Numbered from the stretch's first letter, positions 1-10,220 are shown. The stretch is DNA of 64,000 bases from Pseudomonas sp. MPC6 (GCF_006094435.1 NZ_CP034783.1:3623001-3687000), one strand, 5' to 3'. Numbers and translations are program-made. Notes: a model not told the origin generated them from the sequence alone.

Positions 1-428
1 GCGAAGCGCGAGCCTTCTTCGTTGGTCCAGACCACCACTTCCAGCGGTGCTTCGGTTTCCACACCCAGGTCGTTGAGGGTACGCAGGACTTCGACGCCGG
101 CCAGCACACCGAAGCAGCCATCGAACTTGCCGCCGGTGGGCTGGGTGTCGATGTGGCTGCCGGTCATGACCGGGGGCAAGTCCGGATTGCGCCCGGGGCG
201 GCGGGCGAAGATGTTGCCGACGGCGTCGATGCTGACGGTGCACCCGGCCTCCTCGCACCAGCGCACGAAAATATCCCGGGCCCGGCGGTCGAGGTCGGTC
301 AGGGCCAGGCGACAGACACCGCCCTTGACCGTGGCGCCGAGTTTTGCAAGCTCCATGAGCGACTGCCACAGGCGGTCGCGGTTGATGTGCTGATGGGTGG
401 ACTGTAGAACGTCGATGGCAGCGTTCAT
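1..428 (-). CDS. Zn-dependent amidohydrolase, beta-ureidopropionase/allantoate amidohydrolase-like (3' part outside window)
   Basis: The first ~142 codons are present; the gene runs off the left edge. ATG at 428 is preceded by a purine-rich GAGGAGATCATC. The N-terminus has the M20-family hydantoinase/carbamoylase pattern: LGATVKGGVCRLALTDLDRRAR, then a metal-site segment MTGSHIDTQPTGGKFDGCFG and WTNEEGSRF, where the His and Asp of SHIDT and the EE pair are known zinc ligands in the family. Known role: hydrolysis of N-carbamoyl-beta-alanine, N-carbamoyl amino acids or allantoate. The pyrimidine genes next door make beta-ureidopropionase (PydC-type) the best inference; exact substrate is not readable from sequence. 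Confidence 0.85.
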   Translation of the reverse strand, partial: MNAAIDVLQSTHQHINRDRLWQSLMELAKLGATVKGGVCRLALTDLDRRARDIFVRWCEEAGCTVSIDAVGNIFARRPGRNPDLPPVMTGSHIDTQPTGGKFDGCFGVLAGVEVLRTLNDLGVETEAPLEVVVWTNEEGSRF

Positions 429-492
429 GATGATCTCCTCAGGCAGTTGTTATAAGTTTTTTCAGGCAGTTCTTTGTCGTTTATGAGGCCGT

Positions 493-587
493 CTTCGCTG
501 GCAAGCCAGCTCCTACAGGGGGTTGGTGTCGTAAACAAATAATGTGTAAACCCCGGTCAACTGTAGGAGCTGGCTTGCCAGCGAAGA
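493..587. repeat. Paired, inverted REP elements
   Basis: Two REP units in opposite orientation (CTTCGCTGGCAAGCCAGCTCCTACAG and its complement) separated by about 45 bp. They fill the gap between the transporter stop and the amidohydrolase start, so the two minus-strand genes are probably co-oriented but separated by a strong hairpin. Confidence 0.9.
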
Positions 588-596
588 GGCCCTCCC

Positions 597-2081
597 TCAC
601 ACCGCAGATTTCACCGCAGTCGGACTCGCCCGCATCGCACTCAACCCGTAATAAATCAATCCGCCCAGAGCCGAGCCGGTAAACCAGCCATAGCTGTAGA
701 ACCAGCTGAACACATCACTGCCGAGCGACAACAACGTCAACACCACCGGCACACCGAAGGCGATAAACCCGAACCAGTTCCACGCCGGGTAAACGTCATC
801 GCGATACAGCCCGGCCAGATCCAGTTGCTGCTTCTTGATCAGGAAATAGTCCACCACCATGATCCCGGCGATCGGGCCCAACAAACTGGAGTAACCCAGC
901 AACCAGTTGGAATAGACCGTTTCCAGGCTCAGATCGGACACAATCAGCCCCAGCTTTTTCAGCAGTTCATGCGCCATCAGCACCAGCCCGACCAGTCCGG
1001 TGAGCATTACCGCCTTGGTCCGGTTGATGACCTTGGGCGCAATGTTCTGGAAGTCGTTGGTCGGCGAAACGATGTTGGCTGCGGTGTTGGTCGACAGCGT
1101 GGCGATGATGATCAGCGCCATGGCCAGCGCAACCCACACCGGGCTCTGGATATGGCCGATCAGGGTGACAGGATCGGAGACGGTGACGCCCACCAGTTTC
1201 ACGGAGGCGGCCGTCATCACCACGCCGAGGGAGGCGAACAGAAACATGGTCAGGGGCAAGCCGATGATCTGCCCGACAATCTGGTCTTTCTGGCTTTTCG
1301 CATAGCGACTGAAGTCCGGGATGTTCAGGGACAAGGTGGCCCAGAACCCGACCATCGCGGTCAGGCCGGCAGCAAAGTAACTGACCACACTCGCCCCTTC
1401 CGGACGCTTGGGCGGGATCGCCAGCAACTCGCTCATCGATACATTCGGCATCGCCCAGACCAGCAGCCCCACACCGACCAGCACCAAAAGCGGCGCCGAC
1501 AGGGTTTCCAGCCACTTGATCGATTCGGCGCCACGAATCACCACCCACAGGTTCAGCACCCAGAACACCATGAAGCCGATGACTTCACCGGTACCGCCCA
1601 GTGACTTCCAGCCCTCGAACACCGACCCCAGGAACAGATGGATCGCCAATCCGCCGAACATTGTCTGGATACCGAACCAGCCGCAGGCCACCAACGCGCG
1701 GATCAGGCACGGAATGTTGGAGCCGAGGATGCCGAAGGACGAACGCAGCAACACCGGAAACGGAATGCCGTATTTAGTGCCGGGGAAGGCGTTGAGCGTC
1801 AGCGGAATCAGCACGATGATGTTGGCAAACAGAATCGCCAGCAGCGCTTCGCCCACGCTCAGGCCGAAGTAGGCGGTCAGGACCCCGCCGAGGGTGTAGG
1901 TCGGTACGCAGATCGCCATGCCGACCCACAAGGCGGTGATGTGCCATTTGTTCCAGGTTCGCTCGCGCACCTTGGTCGGTGCCATGTCGTGGTTGTAACG
2001 GGGACTGTCGAGAACGTCGCTGCCGGCTTCGAGCTCGAACAAGCCGTCGCGCTCGGTCACTTGCGATCTGATCTGTTGCAT
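597..2081 (-). CDS. NCS1-family nucleobase/hydantoin cation symporter
   Basis: A 494-aa inner-membrane protein with about twelve hydrophobic segments. The N-terminal region PTKVRERTWNKWHITALWVGMAICVPTY is the NCS1 (Fur/Mhp1/CodB-like) signature, followed by a long run of membrane helices and an NFQNIAPKVIN loop. The start at 2081 has GGAGCGG 5 nt upstream. Known role of the family: sodium- or proton-coupled uptake of uracil, thymine, hydantoins or allantoin. Context with dihydropyrimidinase and dihydropyrimidine dehydrogenase suggests a pyrimidine or 5,6-dihydropyrimidine substrate (inference). Confidence 0.9.
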   Translation of the reverse strand: MQQIRSQVTERDGLFELEAGSDVLDSPRYNHDMAPTKVRERTWNKWHITALWVGMAICVPTYTLGGVLTAYFGLSVGEALLAILFANIIVLIPLTLNAFPGTKYGIPFPVLLRSSFGILGSNIPCLIRALVACGWFGIQTMFGGLAIHLFLGSVFEGWKSLGGTGEVIGFMVFWVLNLWVVIRGAESIKWLETLSAPLLVLVGVGLLVWAMPNVSMSELLAIPPKRPEGASVVSYFAAGLTAMVGFWATLSLNIPDFSRYAKSQKDQIVGQIIGLPLTMFLFASLGVVMTAASVKLVGVTVSDPVTLIGHIQSPVWVALAMALIIIATLSTNTAANIVSPTNDFQNIAPKVINRTKAVMLTGLVGLVLMAHELLKKLGLIVSDLSLETVYSNWLLGYSSLLGPIAGIMVVDYFLIKKQQLDLAGLYRDDVYPAWNWFGFIAFGVPVVLTLLSLGSDVFSWFYSYGWFTGSALGGLIYYGLSAMRASPTAVKSAV

Positions 2082-2408
2082 GGCCGCTCCACTGTTCTTT
2101 GAATTATTTTTTGCTCATCAGGGGCCCATGGCATCAATAACCGTGCCGGACACCCCGCCTGTGCATCGGGCAGTTCCATAAAAACTTTGTAAGCAACTGA
2201 TGTACATCATTTTTAATTATCAGAATATGAACTTTCGTGTACTTGTCATACCCGTTGGGCTGACTATCCGACACATCGTCCAAACAGCCAGGACTCAATC
2301 TGGTGCAGCTGTTTTTTTTCAAGCTTGCGCATCAACCATAGACCATCCTTCAAGCGGCTGATTTCACATAGAAATCTCGTTCATTTTCAGAACCTGTCAA
2401 GTGCGTCA

Positions 2409-2432
2409 AAATGGTGAGAGGCCTCACCATTT
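2409..2432. promoter_or_regulatory. 24-bp palindrome, candidate operator
   Basis: AAATGGTGAG-AGGC-CTCACCATTT: perfect 10-bp arms around a 4-bp centre. Size and symmetry fit a TetR-family dimer site. Inference: operator for the RutR-like regulator at 8223-8843, controlling both divergent pyrimidine operons. It does not resemble the E. coli RutR consensus (TTGACCA..TGGTCAA), so recognition by that protein is unproven. Confidence 0.55.
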
Positions 2433-2530
2433 CCGTGAACTTGTTAATTTATCTTTCAATATCAATACTTTAAAAAATGTATAAGCTTATAAAAATATTC
2501 TTGCCCAATCCCCAAACTGCAGCTAGCGTC

Positions 2531-2556
2531 TATTCCTGACAGCACTGACAGGAATA
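2531..2556. promoter_or_regulatory. Imperfect inverted repeat upstream of dihydropyrimidinase
   Basis: TATTCCTG-ACAGCACTGA-CAGGAATA: 8-bp perfect outer arms, with a further CAG/CTG match inside (11 of 13 positions pair). It ends 73 bp before the dihydropyrimidinase ATG. It could be a second regulator site or a leader hairpin; the sequence does not decide. Confidence 0.4.
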
Positions 2557-2590
2557 CACCTGTCGGTGTTCGCGTCTATAAAACATTTAG

Positions 2591-4069
<1,479 letters not shown>

Positions 4070-4085
4070 AACCGAGGCCTTCAGC

Positions 4086-4154
4086 CTTCGCTGGCAAGCC
4101 AGCTCCTACAGTTGGAATGCGTTCCCCTGTAGGAGCTGGCTTGCCAGCGAAGGC
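4086..4154. repeat. Paired, inverted REP elements
   Basis: Inverted REP units (GCTGGCAAGCCAGC cores) separated by about 18 bp, between dihydropyrimidinase and the dehydrogenase small subunit. An open frame continues through them into the next gene, but that is read-through, not coding sequence. Confidence 0.9.
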
Positions 4155-4221
4155 GCCGGCACAGACAACAAAAAAACATGCCCACCAGAGGCAGCACCTC
4201 AATAACCGTGAGGCCAACACC

Positions 4222-5589
4222 GTGATCAAGACCCTGAACCACCTCCCGCATCCCCATGAGAATGCGGCCGCCCTCGCCGGCCATTTCACCGACCTGGCGC
4301 CGCCACTCAACGACCGCCAGGCCCACCTGGAAGCCTCGCGCTGCCTGTATTGCTACGATGCGCCCTGCGTGAATGCCTGTCCGAGCGACATCGACATTCC
4401 CTCGTTCATCCGCAACATCCACCAGGACAACGTGCAGGGCGCCGCGCAGAAGATTCTCTCGGCCAATATTCTCGGTGGCAGTTGCGCGCGGGTGTGCCCG
4501 ACGGAAATCCTCTGCCAGCAAGCCTGTGTGCGCAACAACGCCGAGGAATGCGCACCGGTGCTGATCGGCCTGTTGCAACGCTACGCGGTGGACAACGCGC
4601 ACTTCAGCGAACATCCGTTCCAGCGCGCCGCTGCCACCGGCAAGCGCATCGCCGTGGTCGGTGCCGGTCCTGCCGGGTTGTCCTGCGCTCACCGCAGCGC
4701 CATGCACGGGCATGACGTGGTGATATTCGAGGCGCGGGAAAAAGCGGGCGGCCTCAATGAATACGGGATCGCCAAGTACAAGCTGGTGGACGATTACGCA
4801 CAGAAGGAGCTGGAATTCCTGCTGCAGATCGGTGGCATCGAAATCCGCCACGGCCAAAAGCTTGGCGAGAACCTGACCTTGAGCGATCTGCATCAACAAT
4901 TCGATGCGGTGTTCCTCGGGCTCGGGTTGGCGGCCAGCAAGCAACTGGGGTTGCCTCATGAAGACGCACCCGGTCTACTCGCCGCCACCGAGTACATCCG
5001 CGAACTGCGCCAGGCCGATGACCTGACTCAGCTGCCGCTGGCGGACCATTGCATCGTGCTCGGTGCCGGCAACACCGCCATCGACATGGCCGTGCAAATG
5101 GCCCGTCTCGGTGCTCGCGACGTCAACCTGGTGTATCGCCGCGGTGTCGCGGACATGGGGGCCACCGGCCACGAACAGGACATCGCCAAGGCCAATCAGG
5201 TACGTCTGCTGACCTGGGCCCAACCCGAGGAAGTGTTGCTTGACCCTCAAGGCCAGGTGCGCGGCATGCGCTTCGCCCGCACCCACCTGGTGGAAGGTCG
5301 CCTGCAAACCACCGGGGAAACCTTTGACCTGGCCGCCGACGCCATCTTCAAAGCCATCGGCCAGGCCTTCGACGCCGGCGCCCTCGCCGATCCCCTGGCC
5401 CGTGAACTCAAGCGCCAGGGCGAGCGCATCCTGGTCGACGAACAGCTGCGCACCAGCATCCCCGGGGTGTATGCCGGCGGCGATTGCACCAGCCTCGATC
5501 AGGACCTCACCGTGCAGGCCGTGCAGCACGGCAAACTGGCTGCCGAAGCCATCAACGCCCAACTCATGCTCAACGTGGAGGCTGCGTAA
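4222..5589 (+). CDS. preT: NAD-dependent dihydropyrimidine dehydrogenase, PreT-like flavoprotein subunit
   Basis: 455 aa from the GTG at 4222, chosen because conserved sequence begins at IKTLNHLPHP and the frame further upstream translates a REP. The N-terminal domain carries cysteines of two Fe4S4 clusters (CLYCYDAPCVNACP and CARVCPTEILCQQAC). Two dinucleotide folds follow: VVGAGPAGLSCA (FAD) and VLGAGNTAIDMA (NAD(P)H). This glutamate-synthase-beta-like subunit delivers electrons from NADH to the PreA subunit, reducing uracil or thymine. Its TAA abuts the next ATG directly, so translation is probably coupled. Confidence 0.93.
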   Translation: MIKTLNHLPHPHENAAALAGHFTDLAPPLNDRQAHLEASRCLYCYDAPCVNACPSDIDIPSFIRNIHQDNVQGAAQKILSANILGGSCARVCPTEILCQQACVRNNAEECAPVLIGLLQRYAVDNAHFSEHPFQRAAATGKRIAVVGAGPAGLSCAHRSAMHGHDVVIFEAREKAGGLNEYGIAKYKLVDDYAQKELEFLLQIGGIEIRHGQKLGENLTLSDLHQQFDAVFLGLGLAASKQLGLPHEDAPGLLAATEYIRELRQADDLTQLPLADHCIVLGAGNTAIDMAVQMARLGARDVNLVYRRGVADMGATGHEQDIAKANQVRLLTWAQPEEVLLDPQGQVRGMRFARTHLVEGRLQTTGETFDLAADAIFKAIGQAFDAGALADPLARELKRQGERILVDEQLRTSIPGVYAGGDCTSLDQDLTVQAVQHGKLAAEAINAQLMLNVEAA

Positions 5590-6864
5590 ATGGCCGATCT
5601 CTCGATTGTCTTCGCCGGCATCAAAGCCCCCAACCCGTTCTGGCTGGCCTCCGCGCCCCCCACCGACAAAGCCTACAACGTGGTCCGCGCCTTCGAGGCG
5701 GGCTGGGGTGGCGTGGTCTGGAAAACCCTGGGAGAAGACCCGGCGGCGGTCAACGTGTCGTCGCGTTACTCCGCGCATTTCGGGCCCAACCGTGAAGTAG
5801 TGGGCTTCAACAACATCGAACTGATCACCGATCGGTCGTTGGAGATAAACCTGCGGGAAATCACCCAGGTCAAAAAAGACTGGCCGGACCGCGCGCTAAT
5901 CGTCTCGTTGATGGTGCCCTGCGTGGAAGAGTCATGGAAATTCATCCTGCCGCTGGTGGAAGCCACCGGCGCCGACGGCATCGAGCTGAACTTCGGTTGC
6001 CCCCACGGCATGCCGGAACGGGGCATGGGCGCAGCGGTCGGCCAAGTGCCGGAGTATGTCGAGCAAGTCACCCGCTGGTGCAAGACGTATTGCTCGCTGC
6101 CAGTCATCGTCAAGCTCACGCCGAACATCACCGACATCCGCGTCGCCGCCCGCGCCGCCCATCGCGGCGGTGCCGATGCGGTGTCGCTGATCAACACCAT
6201 CAACTCGATCACCAGCGTCAACCTGGAACGCATGGTCGCCAACCCTGCGGTCGGCAACCAGAGCACCCACGGCGGTTATTGCGGGTCGGCGGTCAAGCCG
6301 ATCGCGTTGAACATGGTCGCCGAAATCGCCCGCGACCCACAGACCCAGGGCCTGCCGATCTGTGGCATCGGCGGGATTGGCAGCTGGCGCGACGCGGCGG
6401 AATTCATCGCCCTGGGCAGCGGCGCGGTGCAGGTGTGCACGGCGGCGATGCTGCATGGTTTCCGGATAGTCGACGAGATGAAGGATGGCTTGTCACGCTG
6501 GATGGACAGTCAGGGTTATGCCAACGTCGCCGATTTTTCAGGACGTGCGGTGAGCAACACCACGGACTGGAAGTATCTTGATATCAACTATCAGGTGATC
6601 GCGAAGATTGATCAGGAAGCCTGCATCGGCTGTGGCCGCTGTCACATTGCCTGCGAAGACACCTCGCACCAGGCGGTGGCCAGCCTCAAACAGGCGGACG
6701 GCACGCACAAGTATGAAGTGATCGATGAGGAGTGCGTGGGCTGCAACCTGTGCCAGATCACCTGCCCGGTGCAGGACTGCATCGAGATGGTGCCGATGGA
6801 GAACGGCAAGCCGTTTCTGGATTGGGATCATGATCCGAGGAATCCTTATCATGTTGCCGTTTAA
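5590..6864 (+). CDS. preA: NAD-dependent dihydropyrimidine dehydrogenase subunit PreA
   Basis: 424 aa. The N-terminal two thirds is an FMN TIM barrel of the dihydroorotate-dehydrogenase type: PNPFWLASAPPTDK, VKLTPNITDI, and GIGGIGSWRDAAEF as phosphate binder. The catalytic-loop cysteine lies in LNFGCPHGMPERGMG. The C-terminus adds a 2x4Fe4S ferredoxin module (CIGCGRCHIAC and CVGCNLCQITC). It reduces uracil/thymine to the 5,6-dihydro form, the first step of the pathway completed by dihydropyrimidinase and the amidohydrolase in this window. Adjacent without spacing to preT. Confidence 0.95.
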   Translation: MADLSIVFAGIKAPNPFWLASAPPTDKAYNVVRAFEAGWGGVVWKTLGEDPAAVNVSSRYSAHFGPNREVVGFNNIELITDRSLEINLREITQVKKDWPDRALIVSLMVPCVEESWKFILPLVEATGADGIELNFGCPHGMPERGMGAAVGQVPEYVEQVTRWCKTYCSLPVIVKLTPNITDIRVAARAAHRGGADAVSLINTINSITSVNLERMVANPAVGNQSTHGGYCGSAVKPIALNMVAEIARDPQTQGLPICGIGGIGSWRDAAEFIALGSGAVQVCTAAMLHGFRIVDEMKDGLSRWMDSQGYANVADFSGRAVSNTTDWKYLDINYQVIAKIDQEACIGCGRCHIACEDTSHQAVASLKQADGTHKYEVIDEECVGCNLCQITCPVQDCIEMVPMENGKPFLDWDHDPRNPYHVAV

Positions 6865-6884
6865 GGCAGGCGCTGACTGAATTG

Positions 6885-6986
6885 ACGCCTTCGCGGGCAA
6901 GCCTCGCTCCTACAGAGTTCTTTGGCGTACACAGGATTTGTGTACGACATAAATCCCTGTAGGAGCGAGGCTTGCCCGCGAAGAGG
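6885..6986. repeat. Paired, inverted REP elements
   Basis: REP variant CTTCGCGGGCAAGCCTCGCTCCTACAG and its inverse, separated by about 45 bp, downstream of preA. Likely acts as the operon's 3' hairpin; the remaining bases to 7127 show no gene. Confidence 0.88.
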
Positions 6987-7127
6987 CCAGCAGCCCCACC
7001 AAAATCCTCAAGGGTCCAACCCAATCCCCACCCGACGTCCACCCAACCTATCAGTTCTGCTAGTAGACGAAACGCCCACTATCTCCGAAGCTGACACCCA
7101 TCCAATTCCCCTGCGAAGGACCGCACC

Positions 7128-8165
7128 ATGTCAACCGCATCATTGAAAATCCTGTGCCGCTATCAATACGACCCATTGGATCGCCTCATGGGCGTGGGGG
7201 TTCTGGAACGCACCGGCACCCAGCGCTTTTACCAGCAAGATCACCTGACTACCGAACTGGGAGAGCAGGCGCAACGAACCATCTTCCGCCATCAAACTCG
7301 GCCATTGGCGCAGCAACAAAACACAGACGGCGTCACCGCGACCACACTGTTGGCAACCGACCAAGCCCATTCGCCGCTGCAGACCCTTGCGGAAACCAAC
7401 CCGCAGCAACTGGCCTATACCGCCTACGGCCATCACCCGGAAGAAAGTGGTCTGAGCCGTTTGCTAGGGTTTAATGGTGAATGCCCCGATTCTATTACTG
7501 GGCACTATTTATTAGGCCAGGGTACGCGGGCATTTAATCCCGTGTTGATGCGCTTCAACAGCCCGGACGAGTTGGGCCCGTTTGGCGAGGGAGGAATTAA
7601 TTGTTATGCCTACTGCCAGGGGGACCCCATAAACTTTAATGACCCAACTGGCAATATGCGTCTTAAAGCATTACCACGAAAAATAGTTAGAATACTGGAG
7701 GGGCGCATACAAAAGCCTCGGTACGCAATAGAACATGCTGCCAGACCTAAACTTCCGACGCGCAACTCGTCGTTTAACGCCACGGATACCTCCGCCACTG
7801 TTAGCGCCCCTCAACCAGGACCCAGCACTTCAACTCTAGCTTCTCAGGAAGTTTTATATCCGCACCAACTTCCCGCAACCAAAACAAACACGCCTAAACT
7901 TAGCACTCCGAAAAACCAGAACTACCAGAATCTGTTAAAAGACGCAGAGAAATATGACAACTATATAAAACAGAACAAAGACTACAAGCCAGTAACCAGT
8001 GGCGACCTTTTAGAAAAGGCGACTAAATATACCGAAAAAGCCAATCCACCAAAGAATACAACGCCTCAAGTAACAATTCACAAAGCAAAACAATCCCTCC
8101 GAAGAACAGAGATGGAAGTCAAGCGGTACAACATTAGAAAAATGAAAGGTAATAACCCCTCTTAA
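7128..8165 (+). CDS. Orphan RHS-core protein with variable, lysine-rich C-terminal tail
   Basis: 345 aa. Residues 1-175 match the short stand-alone RHS-core proteins of Pseudomonas: YDPLDRL near the start, GFNGE, RAFNPVLMRFNSPDELGPFG and the closing DPTG. In full-length RHS/YD proteins this core ends at DPTG and is followed by a polymorphic toxin tip. Here the last ~170 aa are low-complexity, rich in Lys/Asn/Pro/Thr, and the DNA is much more AT-rich than the neighbours. AAGGA precedes the ATG. No signal peptide or YD repeats, so it looks like a detached 3' cassette. No candidate immunity gene follows: the next gene is a convergent TetR regulator. The tail's function is not recognised. Confidence 0.8.
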   Translation: MSTASLKILCRYQYDPLDRLMGVGVLERTGTQRFYQQDHLTTELGEQAQRTIFRHQTRPLAQQQNTDGVTATTLLATDQAHSPLQTLAETNPQQLAYTAYGHHPEESGLSRLLGFNGECPDSITGHYLLGQGTRAFNPVLMRFNSPDELGPFGEGGINCYAYCQGDPINFNDPTGNMRLKALPRKIVRILEGRIQKPRYAIEHAARPKLPTRNSSFNATDTSATVSAPQPGPSTSTLASQEVLYPHQLPATKTNTPKLSTPKNQNYQNLLKDAEKYDNYIKQNKDYKPVTSGDLLEKATKYTEKANPPKNTTPQVTIHKAKQSLRRTEMEVKRYNIRKMKGNNPS

Positions 8166-8190
8166 ACAGCGCATATCGATTATCGGGCGA

Positions 8191-8225
8191 TAGTTCGGGA
8201 TACGTTATAACTCCCCCCCGAACTA
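8191..8225. terminator. Inverted repeat between convergent genes
   Basis: TAGTTCGGG (8191-8199) and CCCGAACTA (8217-8225) form a perfect 9-bp stem over an 18-nt loop. It sits between the RHS gene and the convergent TetR gene, whose stop codon lies inside the right arm. There is no long T-run, so terminator function is inferred from position only. Confidence 0.4.
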
Positions 8226-8843
8226 CGGCTCCAACCCAATCCCCCGCAATATCACACTGGTCACCGTCTGTACCGCCCGCTCGAACTGCATGTCCGACAA
8301 CGGCTGATGATCATTCAAAATATTCACCTGATGATCAAAATCCGCATAATGCTGAGTCGACGCCCAGATCATATACAGCAAGCTCGAAGGCTCCACCGGC
8401 AGGATGCGTTTGTCCTCCACCCACTGGCGGATTTTCGCTTCTTTCATCTTGGCCCAGTCGTACAGGCTGGCGTCCAGTTTCTCGCCCAGGGTCGGCGCGC
8501 CGTGGATGATTTCGTTGGCCCAGACTTTTGAGCCATAAGGCCGGCTGCGGGAGTGGTTCATCTTGGCGCGGATGTAGCTGCTGAGGACCACCCGTGGGTC
8601 GTCGAACATCTCGAAGCACAGGGCGTCCTGTTTCCAGACTTCGAGCAGGTCGAACAGCACGGCGCTGTACAGCTCGCTCTTGGTGCTGAAGTAGTAATGC
8701 AGGTTGGAACGCGGCAGTTGCACCTCGGCGGCGATGTCGGCCATGGCGGTGCTGCCGAAGCCTTTTTCGGCGAAGACCTTTTCGGCCCCCAGCAGAATTT
8801 TCTCGACGTTACTGCGGCGGATCTCGATCTTGTGATTGCCCAT
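8223..8843 (-). CDS. TetR-family regulator, RutR-like
   Basis: 206 aa from ATG 8843 (GGGAG upstream); conserved sequence begins there. An N-terminal helix-turn-helix (STAMADIAAEVQLPRSNLHYYF) is followed by a ligand domain of the E. coli RutR (YcdC) type; the stretch IWASTQHYADF is shared with RutR as I recall it. RutR senses uracil/thymine and controls pyrimidine genes. The nearby reductive pyrimidine cluster makes a PydR-like role the leading inference, although the RHS gene and a REP pair separate it from its presumed targets. It could instead control unseen genes. Confidence 0.82.
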   Translation of the reverse strand: MGNHKIEIRRSNVEKILLGAEKVFAEKGFGSTAMADIAAEVQLPRSNLHYYFSTKSELYSAVLFDLLEVWKQDALCFEMFDDPRVVLSSYIRAKMNHSRSRPYGSKVWANEIIHGAPTLGEKLDASLYDWAKMKEAKIRQWVEDKRILPVEPSSLLYMIWASTQHYADFDHQVNILNDHQPLSDMQFERAVQTVTSVILRGIGLEP

Positions 8844-8988
8844 GAGGGCTCCCTGGCAACAGCATTGGCCAAGACTAGCATCCGCTCTACTTAGGGGCGA
8901 CAGGGGAAAACGAATCTTCCTACGCCCGGTTTCATGCTCATGCAGGTAAACTGCCCGCCTCTTCGAACCTGCCTCTGAGGTATCCACG

Positions 8989-9354
8989 ATGCTGCTCAAG
9001 AACGCCCTGACCACCGCCGCCCTCCTCGGCGCCCTGTTCGCCGCCTCATCGGTGTTGGCCCATGCCCATTTGAAAAGCCAGACCCCGGCCGCCGACAGCA
9101 CCGTCAACGCACCGTCGGAACTGCGCCTGGTGTTTTCCGAAGGCATCGAAGCAACCTTCACCAAGGTCACCCTCAGCAAGGACGGCGCCGCGGTTCCGGT
9201 GAAAAGCCTGGCCACCGAAGGCAGCGATAAAAAGACCCTGGTGGTGACCCCGGCGGCGCCATTGGCGGCCGGTTCGTACAAAGTCGAGTGGCATGCGGTG
9301 TCGGTCGATACCCACAAAAGCGAAGGCGCCTACAGCTTCAAGGTTGGCCAGTAA
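8989..9354 (+). CDS. copC: CopC-type periplasmic copper-binding protein
   Basis: 121 aa: signal peptide (LLKNALTTAALLGALFAASSVLA) cleaved before HAHLKSQTPA, so the mature protein begins with the N-terminal His used for Cu(II). A beta-sandwich CopC domain follows with LVFSEGIE, DGAAVPV and a C-terminal VEWHAVSVDTHKSEGAYSF block carrying the second His/Asp/His ligand set. Methionine-rich Cu(I) sites of plasmid-borne CopC are absent. It ends 3 bp before copD, forming a two-gene copper handling operon; no regulator adjoins. Confidence 0.92.
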   Translation: MLLKNALTTAALLGALFAASSVLAHAHLKSQTPAADSTVNAPSELRLVFSEGIEATFTKVTLSKDGAAVPVKSLATEGSDKKTLVVTPAAPLAAGSYKVEWHAVSVDTHKSEGAYSFKVGQ

Positions 9355-9357
9355 TTC

Positions 9358-10215
9358 ATGACGAGTGCGATGGTGCTGTGCCGTTTCCTGCATTTCACCG
9401 TGGTGTTGATGCTGTTTGGAGCCTGGATTTTCAAGCCTTTGCTGTTGGGCCGCGAAACTGCTTTGGACCGGCCTCTGGCGCGGATCAGCCGGTGGCTGGC
9501 AGGGGTGGCGTTGCTCAGTGGCGTCGGCTGGTTGTTGCTGATCACCGCCAGCATGGCCGGCTCCTGGACGGCGGCATTCGATCCGTCGACCCTGGAGCTG
9601 GTGTTGGACAAGACGTTTTTCGGTCAGGTCTGGCGCTGGCATTTGCTGCTCAATCTGCTGTTGCTGGCGTTGCTGTTCACGCCGCTGCATAGCAGCCTGC
9701 CCTGGCGGATAGTCTTGAGCGGCCTGTTGCTGGCGACATTGGCCCCGGTTGGCCATGGCGCCATGCTCGACGGCAACGCAGGCCGGTTACTGATCTTCAA
9801 CCAGGTCATTCACCTGACCTGCGTCGGCGCCTGGCTCGGCGGGTTGATGGTGTTGGTGATGATCCTGCTGCGACCAGACACACACTCCGTCAAAGCGCTA
9901 TTGCAGCGCTTCAGCGGTGTCGGTTATGCGTTGGTGGCCGGGTTGCTCATCACCGGCTTGATTAATGTGCGGGTATTGACCGGGGCGTTCTGGCCAACGC
10001 CATTGTTGAGTGGATTTGCTTTGATTCTGTTGATCAAGGTGGTGCTGGTGGGCGCGATGCTGGGGTTGGCGCTGTTCAATCGGTTGCGGATCAGGGATTG
10101 CGAGCGGCGCATGACGGCGTTGCGTGCCAGTGTGATGCTGGAGTGGTTGCTGGGGATTGGGGCGGTGGCTGCGGTTTCGCTGCTCGGTACCTTGCCGCCA
10201 ATGATCATCAACTGA
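9358..10215 (+). CDS. copD: CopD-family inner-membrane copper protein
   Basis: 285 aa with about eight hydrophobic helices. Conserved family positions are visible: CRFLHFTVVLMLFGAWIF near the N-terminus (His in helix 1), VWRWHLLLN, PVGHGAML and NQVIHLTCVGAWLGGL, giving several intramembrane His residues. Known partner of CopC; proposed to move copper across the inner membrane. ATG follows the copC stop directly, indicating coupling. Confidence 0.9.
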   Translation: MTSAMVLCRFLHFTVVLMLFGAWIFKPLLLGRETALDRPLARISRWLAGVALLSGVGWLLLITASMAGSWTAAFDPSTLELVLDKTFFGQVWRWHLLLNLLLLALLFTPLHSSLPWRIVLSGLLLATLAPVGHGAMLDGNAGRLLIFNQVIHLTCVGAWLGGLMVLVMILLRPDTHSVKALLQRFSGVGYALVAGLLITGLINVRVLTGAFWPTPLLSGFALILLIKVVLVGAMLGLALFNRLRIRDCERRMTALRASVMLEWLLGIGAVAAVSLLGTLPPMIIN

Positions 10216-10220
10216 AATAC

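Noticed and set aside
2134..2322. 62-codon minus-strand frame in the pyrimidine promoter region
   Set aside because: No ribosome binding site, no homology recognised and located where promoters and operators must lie.
4117..4221. Upstream ATG extension of the preT-like gene
   Set aside because: The added residues are translated REP (GAGLPAKAP pattern); conserved sequence starts at the GTG at 4222.
8191..8225. Considered as an integron attC or phage attachment site
   Set aside because: No integrase, no second copy in the window and no core-site features; only a simple stem is present.
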